NCBI GenBank assembly: GCA_034189325.1
Contig: JAXHUM010000092.1
Coordinates: forward strand, 1-58,601
DNA length: 58,601 nt
Source of the DNA: JAXHUM01 sp034189325
GTDB taxonomy: Bacteria > Desulfobacterota > DSM-4660 > Desulfatiglandales > Desulfatiglandaceae
Direction of reading: 5' to 3'
Part shown: piece after piece, positions 7,797 through 16,433 of the stretch
Position numbering within the stretch: position 1 is the first letter of the stretch
Layout: every line of letters starts with the position of its first letter
Made by a program: the position numbers and the translations under genes
Notes under the pieces: model-generated
What the model saw: the letters and a program-made list of their open reading frames with translations, nothing else
Told to the model about the DNA's origin: nothing
Database searches by the model: none

Positions 7797-8369
7797 ATGA
7801 AAAAATCTATGATTCTCTTGTTGTCATCTTTGCTCTTGTTTGCCGGCTCTGCCTTTGCGGAATACAAGTATCAAATAAAAGTTGATCATGACGGCGGCAA
7901 TGTGACACCTTCTCAAGCTTATGAAATGACACAAAAGGATTCAGATCATATATTTATAGTCGATACAAGGACGAGGGCTGAGTACCAGTTAATTGGTCAT
8001 CCCGAAGGCGCCTATAACATCCCAAAGAAATTCTGGACTGGAAAACTGGGAGAGAAAGAGTATGGAATGAGTGATAATTCAGATTTTGGAAAAGCTTTGA
8101 TGGTAAGATTCAATCCTGCTACCGATAAATTAATATTTATGTGTCGCAGTGGGAAAAGGAGTTGTCGTTCCTGTAAGGCGGCCATCAAGGCCGGATGGGA
8201 CCCTAAGAACGTTTATAATATGCTTGGCGGTTTTGAGGGGGATAAGGTGAAAAACAAGAACAGCCTATACAATGGGCAACGTTGTCTCGGCGGATGGAAA
8301 AACGAGGGACTTCCTTGGACCTATCAAATCAATAAGAAATTTGTCTATAAGGCCGATCTTGTCAGGTAA
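7797..8369 (+). CDS. Exported rhodanese-like sulfurtransferase
   Basis: A 190-residue product with a signal peptide (KKSMILLLSSLLLFAGSAFA). One rhodanese domain follows, with the active-site loop CRSGKRS near residue 118, where the cysteine would carry a persulfide. The loop continues CRSCKAA, so several additional cysteines lie next to the active site. It probably acts in the periplasm, moving sulfane sulfur. It is followed at 130 bases by the selenocysteine rhodanese, so the two may act in series. The start at 7797 is fixed by the signal peptide and a preceding AAGGAG. Confidence 0.85.
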   Translation: MKKSMILLLSSLLLFAGSAFAEYKYQIKVDHDGGNVTPSQAYEMTQKDSDHIFIVDTRTRAEYQLIGHPEGAYNIPKKFWTGKLGEKEYGMSDNSDFGKALMVRFNPATDKLIFMCRSGKRSCRSCKAAIKAGWDPKNVYNMLGGFEGDKVKNKNSLYNGQRCLGGWKNEGLPWTYQINKKFVYKADLVR

Positions 8370-8497
8370 TGATGCCGCATAGAGCATCGCCGAAAGCGTA
8401 ACAAAGGAGGTAAATACAGGTACAGGTTTGTAGCGGGGTATCAGTACAAATGAAATTGATTGAAAGCTAAAGACAATACAAAAAGGGAGTGTTTTTA

Positions 8498-9274
8498 ATG
8501 AGCCGAAAGATATCAATACTTATTCTATCACTATTTTGCGCAATCGGATTTTCAACTCTCGGTTTTGCAGCCAAGGTCCCAGCTCCTGAAAAAGGAGGCA
8601 AAGGATTTAAAGCAGTTAGCATGGAACAGGCAAAAAAACTTCATTTAAATGGCGCAACAATGGTTGCATGTCACAGCCACACCACCGATTTTATGAAGGG
8701 GCATCCTTTCGGTACAATTCATATAACATGTTTGGTTCCGAAGGATCACAAACGCACGGATATGCCATTGAGCGAAGTTGACTTTGACGTAGCACAGCTT
8801 CCGAAAGATAAAAATACACCCATTGTGACCTATTGCGCTTCAAGTACATGATGGAAATCCTATCATGCCGCCAGGCTGGCGGTTGCCAATGGCTATGCAA
8901 GCATATATTGGATGAGAGATGGTATCAAGGGTTGGAAAAAGGCCGGATATCCAACGGAGGGATCTGAAGAACTTCTTGATGCACTCATTGCTCTAAACAG
9001 GAGCAATGTTGACGGGCTGATGATCACGGAAGGAGATGCACGAAGGTTGAAGAACTGCGCTTTTGTTGATTTTAGGGATAAAGAGAAATTTAATAGAGGT
9101 CATGTCAAGGAAGCAAACCATGTTGATTACAGCAACATGTTCTCTAAACCCATGATGGAAGAGTTAAACAAGAGCAACAGCCTAATCATTATTCATGATA
9201 ACCCCACTCTCGCGGGTGTCATTTTTACGACTCTAAAGCTTATGGATTATCCGAATGTATATATACTACAATAG
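8498..9274 (+). CDS. Exported tandem rhodanese, predicted selenoprotein (TGA at 8849-8851 = Sec118)
   Basis: One continuous reading frame of 258 residues appears if the TGA at 8849-8851 is read as selenocysteine. Residues 1-24 are a signal peptide. The first rhodanese domain carries the loop C113-ASST-Sec118-WKS. Related rhodaneses have CNGPxCWKS here, so the TGA replaces a conserved family cysteine. The domain then continues normally (HAARLAVANGY..VYW-type ...RDGIKGWKKAGYP). A second rhodanese domain follows (about residues 165-258) but has HDNPTLAG where a catalytic cysteine would be, so it is probably inactive. A SECIS-like hairpin starts 15 bases after the TGA. AAAGGGAG lies eight bases before the ATG. 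A real stop with a broken gene is the alternative, but the frame, residues and hairpin argue against it. Confidence 0.82.
8867..8883 (+). promoter_or_regulatory. Bacterial SECIS-like hairpin
   Basis: CCGCCA-GGC-TGGCGG forms a perfect six-pair stem, extended by an outer G-T pair, with a three-base loop starting with G. The loop begins 22 bases after the TGA, inside the 16-37 base range known for bacterial SECIS elements, which also need a G at the start of the loop. Confidence 0.7.
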
Positions 9275-9281
9275 TTGAAAT

Positions 9282-9304
9282 ATGGAGCGCCGAAGGCGTT
9301 CCAT
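9282..9304 (+). terminator. Hairpin after the selenorhodanese gene
   Basis: ATGGAGCGCC-GAA-GGCGTTCCAT is a ten-pair stem with one G-T pair and a GAA loop. A/T-rich AATAATTATTTTG follows. It may be a weak terminator or a processing/attenuation point before the Mrp gene. Confidence 0.45.
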
Positions 9305-9340
9305 AATAATTATTTTGTCAAAACCGGAGGTTAAGAAATA

Positions 9341-10573
9341 ATGGCGAACGAAAATGAGAGTCGGCAGGATCAGCACCGACTACAAGATATTGAAATTAAG
9401 GAAAGGCTCAAACATATTAAGAACAAGTTATTGGTCATGAGCGGCAAAGGCGGCGTGGGCAAAAGCAGTGTAGCCGCGTATCTATCCGTTGCCTTGGCAA
9501 GGAGAGGTTTCAAGGTAGGCCTTATGGATGTGGACCTTCATGGTCCCAGCATCCCCAGGATGCTGGGACTTAAGGGAAAGATCGGCCCGGGTGTGGATGA
9601 GAACAAGGCCCATCCGGTCAGGTATCTTCCAAACATGGAAGTGATTTCTATTGAAGCGCTTATGGGAGAGAATAAGGATGCTGCGACGATCTGGAGGGGA
9701 CCGCTCAAGATCGGCGTTATCAGGCAGTTTATATCAGATATTGAATGGATGGATCTTGACTATATGGTAATAGATTCACCTCCCGGTACGGGAGATGAGC
9801 CCCTTACAGTGGCCCAGACCATACCCGACGCAAAGGCCCTGATAGTAACAACACCCCAGGAGGTGTCATTGGCGGATGTTCGAAAGTCCATCAACTTCTG
9901 CCGCCAAGTCAATATGAAAATCCTGGGTCTGGTTGAAAACATGAGCGGTCTTAAATGCCCCCATTGCGGGGAGATGATTGATATATTCAAGACCAGGGGC
10001 GGCATGCTTACCGCTAAAAAGGAGGGATTGAATCTTTTGGGAACTCTGCCCCTTGAACCGGAAGTGGTATCCAGCGGCGATACAGGAAGCATGAGTATCC
10101 TCGATAACGATGATCTGTTGATCACCCGCGAATTCAATAAAATGGTCGACAAAGTCGTGGAATTGACAAAGGCCGGAGACATGCTTGTTCCCGAGGCGAA
10201 AAAGGAGATTCCAATCCGCAAAAAAGGCTCGAACGACGCAAAGATGCTGGTGATCCCTGTCTCCGGGGGCAAACTCTCGCCTCATTTTGGTCACTGCGAA
10301 CAATTCGCCTTCATCGAAACCAAAAAAGGAAAAATAGTCGGGACACAGATGCATACTCCCCCGGCCCACGAGCCGGGAGTATTGCCCCTGTGGATTTATG
10401 AGCAGGGCGCTGATGTGGTAATCGTGGGAGGAATGGGGGAAAGGGCCCAGGAATTGTTGAGGGAAAAAGGAATAGAGGTTATGATCGGTGCCCCAATGGA
10501 CTCTCCGGAATCTCTGGCAAACCAATATCTTTCCAATGTCCTGGTTACCGGTGCAAATGTTTGTGATCACTAA
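9341..10573 (+). CDS. Mrp/NBP35-type P-loop ATPase fused to a C-terminal NifX domain (MrpORP-like)
   Basis: A 410-residue fusion. Residues about 25-280 are an Mrp/ApbC ATPase with deviant Walker A GKGGVGKS, the MDVDLHGPS switch, DSPPGTGDEP, and a CPHCGE motif near residue 206 that can hold a bridging Fe-S cluster. Residues about 300-405 are a NifX-type domain (VIPVSGGKLSPHFGHCEQF). The same fusion is the MrpORP protein of the Desulfovibrio orange-protein complex (family knowledge). It likely builds or transfers a metal cluster. It lies between the rhodaneses and the scaffold gene. GGAGG lies before the ATG. Confidence 0.92.
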   Translation: MANENESRQDQHRLQDIEIKERLKHIKNKLLVMSGKGGVGKSSVAAYLSVALARRGFKVGLMDVDLHGPSIPRMLGLKGKIGPGVDENKAHPVRYLPNMEVISIEALMGENKDAATIWRGPLKIGVIRQFISDIEWMDLDYMVIDSPPGTGDEPLTVAQTIPDAKALIVTTPQEVSLADVRKSINFCRQVNMKILGLVENMSGLKCPHCGEMIDIFKTRGGMLTAKKEGLNLLGTLPLEPEVVSSGDTGSMSILDNDDLLITREFNKMVDKVVELTKAGDMLVPEAKKEIPIRKKGSNDAKMLVIPVSGGKLSPHFGHCEQFAFIETKKGKIVGTQMHTPPAHEPGVLPLWIYEQGADVVIVGGMGERAQELLREKGIEVMIGAPMDSPESLANQYLSNVLVTGANVCDH

Positions 10574-10689
10574 ATGATAGGGCAGAATAAGTCCTCAAGA
10601 GGTTCGGGAAGACTAGAGAGACCTGCACGACACCGGGATAACGGAGAATCATCGAGCTTTTTGACAACTTATAGGGAAAAGGCCATAAC

Positions 10690-10803
10690 ATGAAGAGACT
10701 GAACGAATGGAACAGCGACCTTTTGATCAGGCCGGGGCTTAGCATCCATCCGCACATGCGAGTGGGGCTGGGCCGATATCCTAGATCTGAGAGGGAGACA
10801 TGA
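10690..10803 (+). CDS. Small ORF, 37 aa, overlapping the scaffold gene start
   Basis: It starts MKRLNEWNSDLLIRPGLS and is basic, with no Cys and no TM helix. It ends in TGA overlapping the ATG of the next gene (ACATGATG), typical of translational coupling. AGGGAAAAGG lies upstream. I recognise no family. It could be a leader peptide or a small conserved partner of the cluster. Confidence 0.4.
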   Translation: MKRLNEWNSDLLIRPGLSIHPHMRVGLGRYPRSERET

Positions 10804-11240
10804 TGGGTAAGGATTTTGATGATTTTGTGGAAGGTCTGCAGAATAAAATTTATGAGGAAACAAGGGCGACCTATGGTGATGTTGCGTTTCAAAGATGGCT
10901 GAATCCTCCGCATATGGGCGTAATCGATAAACCTGACGGATATGGGCGTGTCACGGGCCCATGCGGAGATACCATGGAAATTTTCTTGAAATTTGAAAAC
11001 GAGAGGGTCCGGGATGCCCTGTTCCAAACCGATGGATGCGGATCAAGCTCTGTGTGCGGGTCATTTGCGGCGGAAATGGCCATCGGACGGACCCCGGACG
11101 AAATCATCCACATCACTGGAGATTCCATCCTGAAAAAAGTGGGGAGCCTACCTAAAGAGGATCAACATTGCGCTTTTTTATCTGCCGATGCCCTTCAGGA
11201 AGCCCTCAATGATTATATGATTAGGCAGCAAAGGAGCTAG
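10800..11240 (+). CDS. NifU/IscU-like iron-sulfur scaffold protein
   Basis: A 146-residue protein with the three cysteine positions of an IscU/NifU N-terminal scaffold: GPCGDTMEIFL near residue 59, DGCGSSSVCGSF near residue 80 and DQHCAFLSADAL near residue 122. Such proteins assemble [2Fe-2S]/[4Fe-4S] clusters before transfer. Aspartate follows the first cysteine pair as in active scaffolds. Its start overlaps the upstream 37-aa ORF and its stop lies one base before the MinD-type ATPase gene, so these genes form one transcript. Likely role: cluster donor for the ATPases and NifX-like proteins here. Confidence 0.85.
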   Translation: MMGKDFDDFVEGLQNKIYEETRATYGDVAFQRWLNPPHMGVIDKPDGYGRVTGPCGDTMEIFLKFENERVRDALFQTDGCGSSSVCGSFAAEMAIGRTPDEIIHITGDSILKKVGSLPKEDQHCAFLSADALQEALNDYMIRQQRS

Positions 11241-11241
11241 T

Positions 11242-12078
11242 ATGATTATCAGTATTGCAAGTGGAAAGGGAGGCACGGGAAAGACCACGGTGGCCACGAA
11301 TCTGGCCCTTTCCATTGGGTCTGAGGTCCAGGTCCTGGACTGTGATGTTGAAGAGCCCAACTCTCACCTTTTCTTGAAGCCGGACATTGAGGAGGTCAAG
11401 GTCGTCACCGCCCCTGTTCCCGAGGTGGATATGGATAAGTGCACCTTGTGTGGAAAGTGCGCGGAAATCTGCCAGTTCAAGGCGATTATTGTAATTGGTG
11501 AGACGGTCCTGCCCTTTCATGAACTTTGTCACAGTTGCGGCGGCTGCATGGAGGTCTGCCCTGAAAAGGCTATCATAGAAAAAGGGCGTGAATTGGGCGT
11601 TATTGAGAGGGGTGGAAGAAACGGCATAGGGTTTGTCCATGGAAAGCTAAAGGTCGGCGAGGCCATGTCTCCTCCTCTGATCAGAAAAGTCCGTGAATAC
11701 ACGACTCCAGGGATCTTAACCATTATAGATGCCCCTCCAGGCACCTCATGCCCTGTCATTTCCTCGATGAAAGGTGCGGATTTTGTCCTATTAGTGACCG
11801 AACCTACACCCTTCGGCCTGTATGATCTCAAGCTGGCTGTCGAGGCGGTTAAGATCTTGGGCATCTCGCACGGCCTGGTCATTAACCGATCGGATATGGG
11901 GGATGACCAGGTAAGGATTTATGCTGACCAGGAAGAATTGCCGATATTGATGGAAATTCCCTTTGACCGACGGATTGCGGAGGCTTACTCGAGGGGAGAG
12001 ATGATCGTAGAGAGTATGCCTGAATGGAAAGAAAGATTCTTGAAACTTTATCGTAGCATTGAGAAGATCGTAGGGTAA
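11242..12078 (+). CDS. MinD-family P-loop ATPase with inserted 2[4Fe-4S] ferredoxin domain
   Basis: A 278-residue protein. It has a deviant Walker A SGKGGTGKTT at residues 7-16 and DCDVEEPN near 33. An inserted ferredoxin-like part (about residues 64-113) has two clusters of Cys: CTLCGKCAEIC and CHSCGGCMEVC. DAPPGTSCPVI lies near 167. Homologues are paired in the ORP operons of sulfate reducers and are thought to link ATP hydrolysis to cluster or partner localisation. The next gene encodes a paralogue with the same layout; the pair probably forms a heterodimer. Confidence 0.9.
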   Translation: MIISIASGKGGTGKTTVATNLALSIGSEVQVLDCDVEEPNSHLFLKPDIEEVKVVTAPVPEVDMDKCTLCGKCAEICQFKAIIVIGETVLPFHELCHSCGGCMEVCPEKAIIEKGRELGVIERGGRNGIGFVHGKLKVGEAMSPPLIRKVREYTTPGILTIIDAPPGTSCPVISSMKGADFVLLVTEPTPFGLYDLKLAVEAVKILGISHGLVINRSDMGDDQVRIYADQEELPILMEIPFDRRIAEAYSRGEMIVESMPEWKERFLKLYRSIEKIVG

Positions 12079-12093
12079 AAAGGAGCTGTTTTT

Positions 12094-12960
12094 ATGAAAG
12101 AGGTAGTGATTATAAGCGGGAAGGGCGGGACAGGAAAGACCAGTATCGTTGCGGCATTCGCCTCCCTCGCTGAGCATAAGGTCCTTTGTGATGCAGATGT
12201 GGACGCGGCCGACCTTCATCTGATCATGGACCCTGAGATCAAAGAACGCCACGATTTCACGTCGGGGCATACGGCTATCATTGATAAGGATAAATGTACT
12301 CAGTGCGGCCGGTGCAGGGATTTGTGCAGGTGGGATGCTATTAGCGAAGATTTTGAAGTGGATTCTATTGAATGCGAAGGCTGTGGAGTCTGCTATTACT
12401 TCTGCCCTGAAGAGGCGGTCCAATTCCCTTTGAATACCTGTGGAGAATGGTACCTTTCCGAGACCCGATTCGGTCCCATGGCCCATGCGAGATTAGGCAT
12501 TGCTGAAGAGAATTCCGGCAAACTGGTGACCCTTATCAGGCAGGAGGGAAAAAAACTTGCCGAAGAAAAAGGTCTTGATTTGCTCTTGACGGACGGGCCC
12601 CCAGGCATAGGTTGCCCTGTCATTGCATCCCTGGGAGGGGCCTCTGTCGTGCTTATCGTAGCGGAACCCACGGTGTCCGGCAGGCACGATATGGAACGTG
12701 TGACGGAGTTGGCCGCTTTTTTCAAGGTTCCGGCCATGCTCTGCGTCAATAAATTCGATCTCAATCCTGGTGAAGGAGAAGCGATTGAGGCCTATGCAAA
12801 AGAAAAAAACATAAAGGTGACAGGCAGGATTCCTTTTGATCCCGCCTTTACGAAAGCAATGGTGCAGGGCAAGACCATTGTGGAATTTGACGGCCGGTCA
12901 GAAGGGTGTGAGGCGGTTAAACAGATATGGCGGAATGTCATACAAGGTCTTGAGACTTGA
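12094..12960 (+). CDS. Second MinD-family ATPase with ferredoxin domain
   Basis: A 288-residue paralogue of the preceding gene. The P-loop SGKGGTGKTS is at residues 7-16 and DADVDAADLH near 33. The ferredoxin part holds CTQCGRCRDLC (near 69) and CEGCGVCYYFC (near 97); DGPPGIGCPVI lies near 168. It begins 16 bases after the upstream stop with AAAAGGAG before the ATG. It is a likely partner subunit of the upstream ATPase. Both keep all eight ferredoxin cysteines. Confidence 0.9.
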   Translation: MKEVVIISGKGGTGKTSIVAAFASLAEHKVLCDADVDAADLHLIMDPEIKERHDFTSGHTAIIDKDKCTQCGRCRDLCRWDAISEDFEVDSIECEGCGVCYYFCPEEAVQFPLNTCGEWYLSETRFGPMAHARLGIAEENSGKLVTLIRQEGKKLAEEKGLDLLLTDGPPGIGCPVIASLGGASVVLIVAEPTVSGRHDMERVTELAAFFKVPAMLCVNKFDLNPGEGEAIEAYAKEKNIKVTGRIPFDPAFTKAMVQGKTIVEFDGRSEGCEAVKQIWRNVIQGLET

Positions 12961-13144
12961 AGTAACCCGTGTTTTTTTATGATCGGTAACCGTACATTCT
13001 CAGGAATTCGGGGGATATCACGCTGCCCGAGGACCGTTTTTTCTTCTCGATCTTAATGAGGACTTACAGAGTTCGGCGGAAAGACGTTGCATTGCCCGTA
13101 GTTTCTGAGGAGTTACTTAAAATCAAGGTTAAAAGGAGATTAAA

Positions 13145-13384
13145 ATGCCGAGAGGAGACGGGACAGGACCACGAGGTCAAGGAGCTGGTACAGGCAGAGG
13201 CATGGGAGGTGGAGGCGGAGGTCGACGTCAAGGTGGCGGCCGCGGCCGGGGAGGAGGTTTTGCCGCAGGTCCGGGCGGATACTGTGTCTGTCCAAACTGT
13301 GGTGAAAAAACAACCCATCAATTGGGGAGCCCCTGCTATGAGCAGAAATGCCCCAAATGCGGAACAGCTATGACAAGACAGTAG
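13145..13384 (+). CDS. Gly/Arg-rich protein with C-terminal zinc ribbon, 79 aa
   Basis: The first 45 residues are almost only Gly, Arg and Gln (GRGMGGGGGGRRQGGG). The last 30 hold CPNCGEKTTH and CPKCGTAM, a CxxC...CxxC zinc-ribbon pattern, plus another Cys. Small proteins of this composition are common near NifX/Mrp and DUF134/DUF5320 genes in anaerobes. AAAAGGAGAT precedes the ATG. Function unknown; a metal-binding or protein-interaction role is likely. Repeat element B follows right after the stop. Confidence 0.75.
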   Translation: MPRGDGTGPRGQGAGTGRGMGGGGGGRRQGGGRGRGGGFAAGPGGYCVCPNCGEKTTHQLGSPCYEQKCPKCGTAMTRQ

Positions 13385-13525
13385 AGCCAATTTCAGAACG
13401 CCTCCTTTTGTCCGATCTCTACGTCAGGCTCAAATTTTAATCATCGAAATCATCGATGTATTCCTGTGTTTAAAATTTCCGCCTTCCTTGACCTCGAACA
13501 AAATAGAACATTTTGAGACTGGCTC
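13384..13525. repeat. Palindromic repeat element B, copy 1
   Basis: About 142 bases whose ends are imperfect inverted repeats (GAGCCAATTTCAGAACG on the left; the complement of GAGCCAGTCTCAAAATG on the right). A second copy, in the same orientation, lies at 20834-20973 and is closely similar along its whole length, including TTTTGTCCGATCTCTACGTC and CGCCTTCCTTGACCTCGAAC. Both are non-coding. Confidence 0.8.
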
Positions 13526-13595
13526 AGTAGCCTGTCTATATGTGTACATGTAAAAGGCTTAAGAAACCCAACACGATCAAACCGCATCCTAGAAA

Positions 13596-14444
13596 ATGAA
13601 GACATATCTTGATTGTTTTCCCTGTTTTTTGAATCAGGCGCTCCGCGCGGCAAGAATAGCCACAGATAATGAAAAGAAGATAAAAAGGGTATTAGATGAA
13701 GTGGGAATGATGCTGAGAGATATCCCACTTGAGAATGCTCCACCGGAAACCGGGAGACTGATCTATCGGAAAGTGGCGAAGATTACAGGTAATGAGGACC
13801 CTTACAGGGAAATTAAAAGCGAAACCACCAAAAAGGCCCTGTCATTGTACGGTGCTTTAAAACGCCAGGTCGAAAAATCTGACGATAGACTTCTTGCGGC
13901 TATTAGAATCGCGATTGCCGGTAACGCTATAGACTATGGCGCAAATCCGGGTTTCGATATGGACTTTGAACTGGCTGAAATCTTTGAGAGAGATTTTGCC
14001 ATATGTGACTATGGTTTATTCAAAGACTCCTTAAATGGAGCCCATGAAATTTTGTATATCGGAGATAATGCCGGAGAATCCGTATTTGACAGAATCTTGA
14101 TAGAGGAAATGAAGAAGCCGGTCATATATGTGGTCAGAGATCGGCCGATAATAAATGACGTTACATACGAAGACGCTGTTCAGGCAGGCCTTGATAAGGT
14201 TGCGACTATTCTATCCTCTGGAACGGATGCCCCTGGGACTATTCTTAAAACATGTAGTGCGGAATTCAGGAATATCTTTAATGAGGCAGAATTCATAATA
14301 AGTAAAGGTCAGGGGAACTATGAGGCCCTATCAAATGAAATAGCTACGATATATTTTTTTCTAAAAACAAAGTGTCAGGTCATTGCCGATGATCTCGGCA
14401 CCCGTAAAGGAGATTCCATATTGAAAGGAATAAACATCTGTTGA
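13596..14444 (+). CDS. DUF89/ARMT1-like protein (damage-control phosphatase fold)
   Basis: A 282-residue protein beginning MKTYLDCFPCFLNQALRAA, the usual start of the bacterial/archaeal DUF89 group. Metal-site motifs are ILYIGDNAGESVFDR near residue 150, YVVRDRPIINDVT near 178 and IISKGQGNYEAL near 232. The family contains metal-dependent phosphatases acting on damaged or excess sugar phosphates; here the substrate is unknown. The product stops at ...GDSILKGINIC. It is followed closely by a flavin reductase gene, but the two need not be functionally linked. Confidence 0.85.
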   Translation: MKTYLDCFPCFLNQALRAARIATDNEKKIKRVLDEVGMMLRDIPLENAPPETGRLIYRKVAKITGNEDPYREIKSETTKKALSLYGALKRQVEKSDDRLLAAIRIAIAGNAIDYGANPGFDMDFELAEIFERDFAICDYGLFKDSLNGAHEILYIGDNAGESVFDRILIEEMKKPVIYVVRDRPIINDVTYEDAVQAGLDKVATILSSGTDAPGTILKTCSAEFRNIFNEAEFIISKGQGNYEALSNEIATIYFFLKTKCQVIADDLGTRKGDSILKGINIC

Positions 14445-14459
14445 ATAAGGAGATATACC

Positions 14460-16373
14460 ATGGAAAGGATGTTTAAGGGATTCACTCTGGCTAATCTGGG
14501 TCTTGTGAACCGGTTTGTCTTTCCCCCGATCAAGCTTGGGGCCGGCAAGCCGGACGGCACTGTTACGGATCGCCAATTGACTTTTTATCAGCGGATTGCC
14601 AGAAGAGGTCCCGGAGTGGTTATTATGGAGCCTGTTTCGGTAACCGCCGACGGCAGAGAACACCCCAAACAGCCCTGTGTCCATCTCCCTGAGAGCGCCT
14701 CGGAACTCAAGAAGGTCGTCGATGTTGTTCACGGAGAAGGTCGTTTCGCCTGTCTTCACCTGAATCATGCAGGCGCCGGGGCCCTTCCCAAAATCATTGG
14801 GGGCAGTCCCAGGGCGCCGGGTGTCATGACATGTGTTGCCCGGGAAGAGAATGTTTCAGTTGCCCTGACAGAAGAAGACATTGAAAGAATCCTTGATGCC
14901 TACAAAACCGCTGCTGAAAAGGCCCGGGAAGCGGGGTTTGACATCATTGAAATCCAGGGAGGCCATGGCTACCTTATCTCCCAATTCCTGAACGGGAAAC
15001 TTAACAAGAGAGAGGATCGTTATGGCCTGGACAGGCTCCTCTTTCCAGGGGAGGCTATTCTAAGGGTCAAAGCAGGGGCCCCTGATATGCCCCTGATCCT
15101 ACGGATCTCAGGCAATGAGATGTCCCCAGAGTTCGGAATCAGTCGCGAAGATTTGCTGCCTTTCATCAAATTGGCGGAAGAAAGAGGAATCAACGCCATA
15201 CACGTTGGCATGGGTAATGCCTGTTTCAGCCCACCATGGTACTTCCACCACGCCAGCCTCCCTGAAAAGCCCCAGATAGATGCATTATCATGGGTCCGTG
15301 AACATACATCCATTCCCCTGATTGTCGCCGGTAGAATGGGGAGGAAGGAAAAGATTATCAAGGTCGTGGATGACGGGCTGGCGGATCTTGTTGCCCTGGG
15401 AAGGCCCCTTATTGCGGATCCTGATTTGATAGATAAATGGCAAAAGGGCATGGATAATGATGTCATGTATTGCGGCTATTGTCTCCAGGGATGCCTCCAT
15501 CGTATGAAGAGCGGGGAGACTCTGGGCTGTAATATGAATCCGGCTGTTGGTCTGCCTCCCTTGGAAAAAACGACGGAACCTTTGAAGGTGCTCATTGCAG
15601 GAGGAGGTCCTGCGGGCATGAGCGCGGCATTACATATGGCAAAACGTGGTCACAATGTTACTCTTTCGGAGAAAACTGATCATTTGGGAGGGCAATTTTC
15701 ACTTGCCTGGCAGGCGCCGGGGAAGGAGAAGATGAAGGATGGCCTGGAATCGCTTGGAGTTTTCCTAAAAGCAAGCAGCGCTACCATTCGCCTTAACAAA
15801 TCCGTGGATAAATCGCTTATTGAGGAGATGCCCCCGGATCTTCTTGTCTGGGCAACCGGGGCGGTTCAGAATATCCCGGAGATTAAGGGGCTCGATAATC
15901 AGTATGTCATGACATCCCTAGAGTATTTCGAAGGAAAGAAGGAGGTCAAAGGTCCCAGGGTCCTTGTTATCGGTGCCGGCAGGGTCGGAGTGGAGATCGC
16001 TGAGAAGTTGGGGAAGGAGGGTTACGATGTCGTTGCCACAAAACGGACGGACCCCATAGGCAGCATGATGGAAATGATCACAAAAAAACTGGCCCTTATG
16101 AGGATTGGTCAGATGGCAAAGGTAAGGCTTATGCCTCATACAACGGTGAAAGAGTTCAAGACTGAGAATGTTGAGGTGGAACAGGATGGAGAGAGGCTCT
16201 CTTTGGAACCCTTTCAGACCGTTATACTCTCTTCCGGCATGTTATCCGCACAAGAACCGGATGAAGATATGGTGAACGCTGTTCCCAAGATTGAAATCAT
16301 AGGTGATGCCATGGAAGTCAAGGATATCTTTAGTGCTGTTCATGCAGGATATGATCTTGCACTCCGGTATTGA
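14460..16373 (+). CDS. NADH:flavin oxidoreductase / 2,4-dienoyl-CoA reductase family
   Basis: A 637-residue multidomain reductase. Residues 1-330 form an old-yellow-enzyme FMN barrel (HLNHAGAGA, EIQGGHGYLISQFLN). A 4Fe-4S site CGYCLQGCLHRMKSGETLGC follows near residue 340. Then come FAD- and NAD(P)-binding Rossmann parts with IAGGGPAGMSAAL near 382 and VLVIGAGRVGVEIA near 503. The organisation matches E. coli FadH and related enoate reductases. The substrate may be an unsaturated acyl-CoA or another enone. A paralogue lies at 48615-50621. GGAGATATACC precedes the ATG. Confidence 0.88.
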   Translation: MERMFKGFTLANLGLVNRFVFPPIKLGAGKPDGTVTDRQLTFYQRIARRGPGVVIMEPVSVTADGREHPKQPCVHLPESASELKKVVDVVHGEGRFACLHLNHAGAGALPKIIGGSPRAPGVMTCVAREENVSVALTEEDIERILDAYKTAAEKAREAGFDIIEIQGGHGYLISQFLNGKLNKREDRYGLDRLLFPGEAILRVKAGAPDMPLILRISGNEMSPEFGISREDLLPFIKLAEERGINAIHVGMGNACFSPPWYFHHASLPEKPQIDALSWVREHTSIPLIVAGRMGRKEKIIKVVDDGLADLVALGRPLIADPDLIDKWQKGMDNDVMYCGYCLQGCLHRMKSGETLGCNMNPAVGLPPLEKTTEPLKVLIAGGGPAGMSAALHMAKRGHNVTLSEKTDHLGGQFSLAWQAPGKEKMKDGLESLGVFLKASSATIRLNKSVDKSLIEEMPPDLLVWATGAVQNIPEIKGLDNQYVMTSLEYFEGKKEVKGPRVLVIGAGRVGVEIAEKLGKEGYDVVATKRTDPIGSMMEMITKKLALMRIGQMAKVRLMPHTTVKEFKTENVEVEQDGERLSLEPFQTVILSSGMLSAQEPDEDMVNAVPKIEIIGDAMEVKDIFSAVHAGYDLALRY

Positions 16374-16433
16374 GAGCCGGGCTACACTGAGGGGCAAGGA
16401 AAAATAAGGTATAAATTGTAAGGGAGGTCGCTG

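Noticed and set aside
9866..10570. 234-codon antisense frame
   Set aside because: It is opposite the Mrp-NifX fusion, which has clear motifs throughout.
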